23,688 bases of DNA from a virus. The stretch covers positions 1 through 23,688 of IMG/VR virus record IMGVR_UViG_3300011184_000002. One strand, written 5' to 3'. Under the pieces are notes generated by a model, which made no database searches, was not told the DNA's origin, and was given only the letters and a program-made list of their open reading frames with translations. Below, piece by piece: positions 14,362 to 21,700 of the stretch; positions within the stretch are counted from its first letter, which is position 1, and each line of letters starts with the position of its first letter. A program made the position numbers and the translations under genes.

Positions 14362-16260
14362 ATGAGAACACATTGGGTAATGGACTATGAAACTCTTAGT
14401 AATTGTTTCATAGCAGTATTTGAAGACATTAAGTCTGAACATAGAGAGATCTTTGTAGTACACGAATCACAGAATGATATCTTAGAACTTGTAGAATTCT
14501 TGCAAGGTAATATTGCAAGAGAAGAATGGCACGTATCTTTTAATGGTCTTGGATTTGACAGTCAGATTACTGAGCATATTCTAAGAAATAGAGATACTGT
14601 TATTCATAATACAGGAGAATCTATTGCTAGATGGCTTTATGGTAAAGCTCAGGATATTATTGGTAGACAGAACCGTCAGGAGTTTCTTGAGTTTTCTCCA
14701 AGAGATATCCAAATTAATCAAGTAGATGTCTTTAAACTAAATCACTGGGATAATAATGCTAAGAGAAGTTCTTTAAAGTGGATTCAGTATACAATGGATT
14801 GGCCTAACATAATGGATATGCCTATTCATCATACTAGTAAGATTACTGCAGAACAGATTCCTGAAGTTATTAGATATTGTATTAATGATGTTAAGTCTAC
14901 TAAACAAATCATGCAGCTCAGTAAGAGTCAGATTGAATTGCGTAAGAATCTAACACAAGAATATGGGATTAATCTCTTTAGTGCTTCTGAGCCAAGAATT
15001 TCCAAGGAGTTATTCTTAATGTTCCTAAGTCAACAGACTGAAATTAGAAAATGGGATCTGAAACAAATGCGTACTCACAGGAGTATTATTAAAGTTGAAG
15101 ATATCATATTGCCTTATATTGAATTTAAGACGGCTACATTTCAGAATCTACTTAAGAAGTTTAAAGAAGTAGTTATCTATCCGGGTCAGACTAAAGGAGG
15201 ATTTAAGTATTCTGTCCAGTACAAGGGAGTAAAGACTGATTATGGTCTTGGTGGTATTCATGGTGCAAGAAGAAGTAAGGTATATAAGTCTGATGAAGAC
15301 ATGGTTATCATGACAAGTGATGTTACCAGTTTCTATCCTAATCTTGCTATCAGAAATAAGTGGGCTCCGGCACATTTACCACAAGATGAATTCTGCAATC
15401 TGTATGAATGGTTCTTTGAAGAAAGAAAAAAGATTCCTAAGAAGGATCCTAAAAATTATGTATATAAGATTATCCTAAACTCAACCTATGGGTTAAGTAA
15501 TGATGAGAACAGCTTCCTATATGATCCTGAATTTACAATGAGGATTACTATTAATGGTCAGCTAAGTTTATCAATGCTGTATGAGATGATCTGTGAAGAG
15601 ATCCCTAATGCAATTCCACTAATGCAGAATACAGATGGTCTTGAGACAATGATCCCAAGAGAGTATGTAGATAAGTATATGGAGATTTGTAAGAGATGGG
15701 AAGATATGACTAATCTACAGTTAGAACATGATACTTATAGTAAGATTGTTCTTGGTGATGTAAATAATTACATTGCTGTTACTGAAGATGGTAAGTCTAA
15801 GTGTAAAGGTAGATTTGAATATGCAGATCTTGCTCTTCACAAGAACAAGAGTTTCTTAATTATTCCCAAAGCACTACATGCATATTTTGTAGATGGAATA
15901 GATCCTGAAGATTTTATGAAAGCTAACACAAATGTATTTGATTATTGTGGTGGTGTTAAAATTAAAGGAGACTGGTCATTCCATTACCACAAAATAGTTA
16001 GTGGGGAATATTCAGAGACCCCCTTACAAAATACTATAAGATACTATGTATCTAATAATGGTGGTAAGATTGTTAAGAAGAACAATGACGATGCTAGAGC
16101 TATCCAGGTTGAGGCCGGTAAATGGATGCAGGCACTTATGATTGATTATGAAGAAAAAGAGTTTGAGGGATATGATATTAATCTCAAGTACTATCTAGAG
16201 AAAGTAAGAAAAGAAATTGAGAACCTTGAACCTAATACAAACCAATTAAGTTTATTTTAA
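14362..16260 (+). CDS. Family B DNA polymerase with 3'-5' exonuclease
   Basis: Replicative polymerase of 632 residues, short for family B. Exonuclease motifs: MDYETLS (7-13; D8, E10), FNGLGFDSQ (60-68), YCINDVKST (172-180; D176). A YGLGGIHG segment (294-301) bridges to the polymerase domain. Motif A is SDVTSFYPNLA (319-329; D320), motif B is KIILNSTYG (369-377), and motif C is QNTDGLE (422-428) with the catalytic second Asp kept (D425) and the first Asp of DTD replaced by Asn. The distance from motif A to motif B (49 residues) implies very short fingers. The last residues are NQLSLF, an exact match to the bacterial beta-clamp-binding consensus QL(S/D)LF. No protein-priming insertions (TPR1/TPR2) are evident, so RNA-primed synthesis with the primase at 5915 is likely. 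Confidence 0.92.
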   Translation: MRTHWVMDYETLSNCFIAVFEDIKSEHREIFVVHESQNDILELVEFLQGNIAREEWHVSFNGLGFDSQITEHILRNRDTVIHNTGESIARWLYGKAQDIIGRQNRQEFLEFSPRDIQINQVDVFKLNHWDNNAKRSSLKWIQYTMDWPNIMDMPIHHTSKITAEQIPEVIRYCINDVKSTKQIMQLSKSQIELRKNLTQEYGINLFSASEPRISKELFLMFLSQQTEIRKWDLKQMRTHRSIIKVEDIILPYIEFKTATFQNLLKKFKEVVIYPGQTKGGFKYSVQYKGVKTDYGLGGIHGARRSKVYKSDEDMVIMTSDVTSFYPNLAIRNKWAPAHLPQDEFCNLYEWFFEERKKIPKKDPKNYVYKIILNSTYGLSNDENSFLYDPEFTMRITINGQLSLSMLYEMICEEIPNAIPLMQNTDGLETMIPREYVDKYMEICKRWEDMTNLQLEHDTYSKIVLGDVNNYIAVTEDGKSKCKGRFEYADLALHKNKSFLIIPKALHAYFVDGIDPEDFMKANTNVFDYCGGVKIKGDWSFHYHKIVSGEYSETPLQNTIRYYVSNNGGKIVKKNNDDARAIQVEAGKWMQALMIDYEEKEFEGYDINLKYYLEKVRKEIENLEPNTNQLSLF

Positions 16261-16261
16261 A

Positions 16262-17449
16262 ATGCCAAAGAAAATTAAAGAATATGGAAAGGCACACTTA
16301 ATTAGTGTACCACTACCAGATCATGGAGATACTTATACAGTAATTAGCCATGAATCAGTTATTAATCATGCATATACGGAACTAGCTCAAGCTGGTTTTG
16401 GAATTGTATCTGAAGAGTACAGAGCTACTTCAGATGGTCAAATTGCACAAGGTATATACAAACTTCAGTATCAAAATGATCCTGAGTTGTCTATGATGTT
16501 TGCTTGGACAAATAGTTATAATAAACAAATAAGATTTAAATGTGGTGTCGGTGCCTATATCAATGAAACAGATTCTGTAATGGTTTCTGCGGATATGGGT
16601 AGCTGGGCCAGAAAACACACTGGTACAGCAGATGAAGAAACTGCAGCTATAATAAAAGAACAGATTGCTAATGCTCATATGTACTATGACCAACTAGTAA
16701 ATGATAAGAATTTCATGAAAGAAATTCCTATGACTAAGAGAAAGCAAGCACAGTTACTTGGAATATTATATGCTGAATTTCAAATATTAGCTGTAGATCA
16801 GGCAAGTTCTGTTAGAGTTCAAATGAATAAACCTTCTTTTAATTTAGAAGATAACACATTGTGGACTTTTTATAATTATGTAACTGTTGCACTACAATCA
16901 TCACATCCAAGAACTTGGATGGAAGATCAAAGAGTTCTTCACTATTTTATTTCTACTGTAAATAACTTTCCTAGACAAATTCCAGTTGAGCTTGAGGTAG
17001 GTAATGATGAAGAAGAAAAAGTTGCAGATCCATTATTAAACAATTATGGTCAGCCTGAGAATCAAACTAATCTTTTAGTTCAAATTGCTGAAGTTGAAGC
17101 TTTAGAAGAAGAAGTAGAAGAAGTCAAGGAAGAACAGGTAAACAAGGTATGCGATGAAATAGTAACTTATACTGATCCTATGGGTAATACCTTTGAAACA
17201 CCAGTGTTTGATGTTATTGATCTTAACAAAGATACTAAGATGTCAGTTGTGTTATTTCCTTGTGCAGCACATGATGCTGAAAGTGAATTCATGGATGGTA
17301 TTGATGAGTCTATTGAACCTGAAGTAGTTTCATTAGAACCTACACCAGAAGACCATTTAGTATTTGAAACACAACAAATAAAAACTGAAGATGACTTTGC
17401 ATTTGATTTCTCAGATGAGGATGAAGATGACAATGAAGCATTTTTCTAA
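16262..17449 (+). CDS. DUF932-like protein with acidic tail
   Basis: A 395-residue protein beginning 1 base after the polymerase stop. The first 240 residues resemble DUF932-type phage/plasmid proteins: a YTVISHESVINHAYTEL start, a two-strand region (YKLQYQNDPELSMMFAWTNSYNK), a glycine-containing turn with IRFKCGVGAYIN, then HTGTADEE and a helical half with LLGILYAEFQIL. After about residue 245 it is acidic and low complexity with a coiled-coil-like segment (VEALEEEVEEVKEEQV), ending DEDEDDNEAFF. Function of the family is unknown; one-base spacing suggests translation coupled with the polymerase. The acidic tail with an aromatic tip resembles SSB-type partner-recruiting tails. Confidence 0.6.
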   Translation: MPKKIKEYGKAHLISVPLPDHGDTYTVISHESVINHAYTELAQAGFGIVSEEYRATSDGQIAQGIYKLQYQNDPELSMMFAWTNSYNKQIRFKCGVGAYINETDSVMVSADMGSWARKHTGTADEETAAIIKEQIANAHMYYDQLVNDKNFMKEIPMTKRKQAQLLGILYAEFQILAVDQASSVRVQMNKPSFNLEDNTLWTFYNYVTVALQSSHPRTWMEDQRVLHYFISTVNNFPRQIPVELEVGNDEEEKVADPLLNNYGQPENQTNLLVQIAEVEALEEEVEEVKEEQVNKVCDEIVTYTDPMGNTFETPVFDVIDLNKDTKMSVVLFPCAAHDAESEFMDGIDESIEPEVVSLEPTPEDHLVFETQQIKTEDDFAFDFSDEDEDDNEAFF

Positions 17450-17482
17450 AAAGCCTGATAAGGGGAATATATATCAAAAGAT

Positions 17483-17517
17483 AGGGGATAGTTTAGGCTA
17501 TCCCCTTTTCTTTTTTT
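17483..17517 (+). terminator. Rho-independent terminator after DUF932-like gene
   Basis: A 9-base-pair stem AGGGGATAG / CTATCCCCT around a six-base loop, followed by TTTCTTTTTTT. It ends the polymerase unit, 34 bases after the stop. Confidence 0.88.
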
Positions 17518-17527
17518 AATTTTGAGT

Positions 17528-17914
17528 ATGAAGAAACAATTAGAAGCAGTAGAACAGTTCCATAATGCCTTTGGACAAGAGAACGGTAAATATCCAAGAC
17601 CTTTAGATGAACATGGATTTAATCTTAGACATTCACTTATGCAAGAAGAGAATGATGAGTATTTAGAAGCTTGTTTTAATAATTCACTAGTAGAAATTGC
17701 TGATGCATTGGGTGATCAATTATATATCCTCTGCGGAACTATTCTTAGACATGGCATGCAACATATCATAGAAGATGTATTTGATGAAATACAAGCCAGC
17801 AATATGAGCAAATTAGGGGATGATGGTAAGCCTGTTCTTCGTGAAGATGGTAAAATATTAAAAGGACCTGGTTATTTTAGACCAGATCTTAGTAAATTTA
17901 TAGAAACCAAGTAA
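17528..17914 (+). CDS. MazG-like NTP pyrophosphohydrolase
   Basis: A 128-residue all-helical protein of the MazG/PRA-PH type, which hydrolyses nucleoside triphosphates to monophosphates and pyrophosphate. The metal-binding signature ExxE..ExxD is visible: LMQEENDEYLEA with E41xxE44, then SLVEIADALGDQLYILCG with E57xxD60. The C-terminal stretch after NMSKLGDDGKPV ends in GPGYFRPDLSKF, typical of phage and bacterial MazG-like domains, in which this region closes over the substrate. I take ATG 17528; a TTG two codons earlier opens the same frame. In phages such enzymes can clean the nucleotide pool or lower alarmone levels; which applies here is not shown. It follows a terminator and so starts a new unit. 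Confidence 0.85.
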   Translation: MKKQLEAVEQFHNAFGQENGKYPRPLDEHGFNLRHSLMQEENDEYLEACFNNSLVEIADALGDQLYILCGTILRHGMQHIIEDVFDEIQASNMSKLGDDGKPVLREDGKILKGPGYFRPDLSKFIETK

Positions 17915-17916
17915 CC

Positions 17917-18537
17917 ATGTTTAAAATTAACCAACAATCAGATAAGAGATTCTTTGTAGTAGATAACTTCTATGAAGATCCTATGGCTGTAAGAGAATAT
18001 GCATTAGCTCAAACATACTTTCCAGGTGAAGGTGCTGTTGGTGAAAGGACTCGTGACCAGTTTTTATTTGAGGGCCTCAAAGAAAAGTTTGAAGAGATCA
18101 TGCAGATCAAGATAGCTGATCAAACTGAAGATGGTTTTGGTTGGTACAATACAGGCATTAATGGTAGATTTCAATCTTGTATCGGAGGAGTACCACAAGT
18201 ATTCCATTGTGATGCCCAAAAGTGGGCAGCAGTTTTATTCTTAACACCAGATGCTCCGCCTCAGTCTGGTACAAGTTTTTATAGAAACAAGCAATCTAAA
18301 GTTTATCATAATGAGCAAATAGACTGGTCTGTTGGTGAAAATGGTAATGCATTTTCTAAGCATACATTTCTAGATCCAACTCCATTTGAAAGGCAAGACA
18401 CAGTAGGCAATGTATTTAATAGACTAGTAATTTTTGATGGAGGTCTTATACATTCCGGTAATGATTACTTTGGTCACAATAGAGAAACAGGTAGATTATT
18501 TCAAATATTCTTTTTCAATGAGTCCACATCAATTTAA
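17917..18537 (+). CDS. 2-oxoglutarate/Fe(II)-dependent oxygenase-like protein (DUF6445-like)
   Basis: A 206-residue protein with a double-stranded beta-helix pattern. The iron-binding triad is visible: HCD (H97, D99) in VFHCDAQKWAAVLFLTPDAP, and GGLIHSGNDYFG with H179; the 2-oxoglutarate-binding Arg is probably R193 in GRLFQIFFF. The N-terminal FFVVDNFYEDPMAVREYAL segment (12-30) is the usual lead-in of the family I associate with DUF6445. Such enzymes hydroxylate protein side chains, nucleobases or small molecules, and in phages the substrate is usually unknown. Stop of the MazG-like gene is 2 bases upstream. The substrate cannot be told from sequence; a DNA or protein modification role is inference. 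Confidence 0.8.
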   Translation: MFKINQQSDKRFFVVDNFYEDPMAVREYALAQTYFPGEGAVGERTRDQFLFEGLKEKFEEIMQIKIADQTEDGFGWYNTGINGRFQSCIGGVPQVFHCDAQKWAAVLFLTPDAPPQSGTSFYRNKQSKVYHNEQIDWSVGENGNAFSKHTFLDPTPFERQDTVGNVFNRLVIFDGGLIHSGNDYFGHNRETGRLFQIFFFNESTSI

Positions 18538-18685
18538 AAAACTAATGATAGATGCTTATTTATCAGGTGCAGAAAGTATGATATGCGGGTGTTTACCAAT
18601 GCAAACTAAAAAAGAAGCAAGAGAATGGTTTGAAGAGAATCATCAATTGTTTGATGAAAATGATGAAGAAGAAGGGGAGGATTAA
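18518..18685 (+). CDS. Small acidic-tailed protein, unknown
   Basis: A 55-residue protein starting at ATG 18518 inside the end of the oxygenase gene (20-base overlap). A longer frame opens at 18434 but would overlap the oxygenase by over 100 bases, so the shorter form is preferred. It has an amphipathic helix (FKKLMIDAYLSGAESM), a CGCLPM turn, a second helix (TKKEAREWFEENH) and a strongly acidic tail. Its last codons form the upstream arm of the terminator that follows. Function unknown. Confidence 0.65.
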   Translation: MSPHQFKKLMIDAYLSGAESMICGCLPMQTKKEAREWFEENHQLFDENDEEEGED

Positions 18686-18700
18686 CTCCCCTTTTCTTTT
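18672..18700 (+). terminator. Terminator at the convergent junction
   Basis: An 8-base-pair stem AAGGGGAG / CTCCCCTT with a six-base loop that contains the stop codon of the small plus-strand gene, followed by TTCTTTTTTT. The minus-strand giant gene ends one base past the T run, so the same hairpin could serve both directions, but its minus-strand side (CTTCTTCTTC) is not a pure T run. Confidence 0.8.
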
Positions 18701-18701
18701 T

Positions 18702-21700
18702 TTATTTAATTATAGAAGACTTCTCAATGTTCTTAATTAATGTTTCAGTGTCTCCAGTTACACCTGAATAACCTACTACTTTAAATAAGTTTCTCCAAAG
18801 TTTTAATTCACCTTCTTCCTGGAACCAATATGGACCGGTGTCTCTCTTATAATATGCACCCTCATCCATAGTAATTGTATCTGCTAGATTCTGAAGAATT
18901 TGAGCATATGTTTTACCTGTACTATTAAAAATAGAGCCCGTACTTGTAACAAACTTAACATAGTCATCAAGACCAAACTGTACACCATATAGTTTTGGAA
19001 TAGGTAGAAAGGTAGATGTTTCATTCATTACGCCCATGGTAAGTGCAAGTAAATGATTTTGCATAAACCCATAAGTGTTAAATGTTTCTTCACCTATATA
19101 ACCCCCTGATCTTTGACTAATTTTTTCCCATCTATCTTCATCATCTTCATCATAGCCAAATACCATGGCTGCTACTAAAGCTAATGCAATGATGGTCATC
19201 ATTTGAGTACCAATCTTTTTATATGCTGCTTTTTCTTTTGCAGTCATCCAGTTATAGTATCTTCCTTTTGTTTTAAACAACTTAACCATTGTTTTAAACG
19301 CAGTAATATAGTAACCTAGTTCTGTTGTACCCATGGCCCAGTCATATCTAGCTCTACCAACATTACCTGCTGATGTATCCATACCAAAGTGATTAACAAA
19401 CATAGGAGTGAACCACTTTCTCATGAAGAAGAACATGCGGTAAATCATATACTTGTTACCTTCAGGCTGACCAAATGAATCATAAGCACCATAAAGTTTT
19501 CTTGATAAACCATGGTATCTATTTTTGATTTCATTAAATCTATTTGCTTTGGTAATTACTAGTTCTGTACCATCTTCTAGATCTTTTGTGCTCTCAATTT
19601 TGTTTCTCTCTTTAAGCTTTTCTACTGTGGTATTATACATATTAGCAATATCTTGAAGAGTTTCACCTTGTGTGTAAACGTGATCAATTGCCTTTGTTCC
19701 ATAGTCTGGGTCAATACCTTCTTTCAACTTAATAATACCATTAGGATCCGTTTCCCAAGCATCTAAGTAATCAAGATAAATAACTTTACCATCTGTAGTT
19801 CTTTGTTCTACTTTCTGATGTTTCATAAAACCACCAAATAATTGTAGTGCAGCTTCCATCTCAGCAGACTTTCTAAAGTCAGTAGCCCAAGAACCATTCA
19901 TTAGATCTCTAAATAATGATCTACTTACTGATTGACCAAGTTGGTCTTCTGTTTTAAATACAGCATCAAAGTTTTCAATAATTTGTGCAGTAATTGAAGG
20001 TACGCCTTGTGCATAGATATCTTTAGCGGCCCATTTAATCATAGTGTTAAATGCCCAAGCTCTAGCATTTGCTAAGTCTTTAAGATTTACAAATTCTCCT
20101 CCAGCACCCTCAATAACATTTTGAGCTAACTGTCCATACCTGTTTTTTAAATCAGAAGGAATGTTAAGCGCTAGAGAAGAAAATGAAGCTAACTTAGAGA
20201 AGTTACTCATTAACTTGGTAAGGAACACATACTGATTTGCAGATTGAGATAATTGCACACCATAGTATTCTTTATCAATCAATGATCTTACTTGCTCAAG
20301 TCTGTTGTTTCTAGCATTCTTTTTACTTGCTGCCTTGCCAGTTTGTTTACTAAATTTACCAGTCTTAGTATTATTTCTAGGATCTTCAAGTTGTTTTAGA
20401 ATAGCCTGAACTCTTGGTAAACTATCAATTAAAACTTTTTGATTTTCAATTGACATAAGGTATTCACCAGTAACTTTAAATAAGTCCATGTCAACTTGAT
20501 CCATTTTAAGCTTGTATAAACCTGTAACAGGAACATATGCAATCTCTCTATTTAATGGATCTGTATTTACATAGACATTTTTATCCGGGTCATAGTTAGC
20601 AAAGCCACGGTTAAAGTCATCCTGAGCTCTACCCCATGTAGATTTTAACCATTCTTTTGTAGTACCTGCAAAACGTTTTGCTTTATCTACATACTCACCA
20701 CTTTGGAATTTTTGTACAACATCACTTACACCATATCTTGGCATGTCAAGATAGAGCTTGGCATTTTGTGCGGCTCCTTCTTGGAAATATAAATGATATT
20801 CTTTTAGATACTCAAGTAGTTCATACTGTGCACCACCTTGTTTCTTTAAGTCCCTATAGTCTTTATTGATAAATCTATCACCTGCAGCTGAGTTAACATC
20901 ATTTGGATTATAAGGTCTTGGAAGATATTCTCCTCGGTTATTTATAACCTTACCTATATAATCTTTTCTATCAGCATCATTTGGAATACTTCTATATTCA
21001 CTTTTAACTCTATAGATAGAATGCCTTGCATTAGGCATACCTTTAATAGTGATTGGTTTCCCAGTTGATCTATCTGTAATTTCAGTTTTTAAAATCTGAT
21101 TGTCATCAGATGGAATAGAAACTGAGTAAGCAGCATTTCTTTCAAAGACAGTATATCTTCTACCAAATGTATTATACTTTACTTTAGTTACGTGACTAGC
21201 ACCAAACCATTTTGCAAAGTCCTCATCAGCTTTAAGATAATCTTTAAAATCAGCGCTATTAATAAACTCATCAAGATTCTTAGCCTCTACTGCCGGGATA
21301 TTTTGTTTTTCTAAATAGAAGTTTAATGCTTCCATATAGTATTCAGTAGGTACTCTAGAGTTAAGTTCTGCTAGTTCTGCATATGCACCTTCTAACTGAG
21401 CCTGTTCTAATGTAGATAAACCATCTGATTTACGCATATTAGTGAGCTCTACATATCTTTGCATTTGCTCATTAGTCAAACTATTAGGATTGTTTTTTAA
21501 AGCTAATACATAAGATTTTAATTCTTCTCTTTGGTCTTGACTGAGATTATCATTTCTTTCTTGAGAAGATCTAATGTCATTGATTCTTTGATTGAGATCA
21601 TTGATTTTTAATAGTCTATCAGCTCCTAAAGAACCAGGTATTGGTTGACCTTGCTCATCTCTATAACCATAGAGTAGCTCCATCATTTCTTGGAACAAAG

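Noticed and set aside
17167-17433. Serine-rich minus-strand frame of 88 residues
   Set aside because: It is the antisense of the acidic tail of the DUF932-like gene; Ser runs are the mirror of Asp/Glu codons.
17517-17524. TAATTTTG, an exact TAnnTTTG match before the MazG-like gene
   Set aside because: It ends only 3 bases before the ATG and overlaps the T tail of the preceding terminator, so transcription would start at or inside the start codon.
18434-18517. Longer N-terminus for the small gene after the oxygenase
   Set aside because: It would overlap the oxygenase gene by over 100 bases and its translation is a shadow of that gene.
20678-20869. Plus-strand His-rich frame of 63 residues
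   Set aside because: Antisense to the giant gene, isolated from any plus-strand unit and with biased composition.
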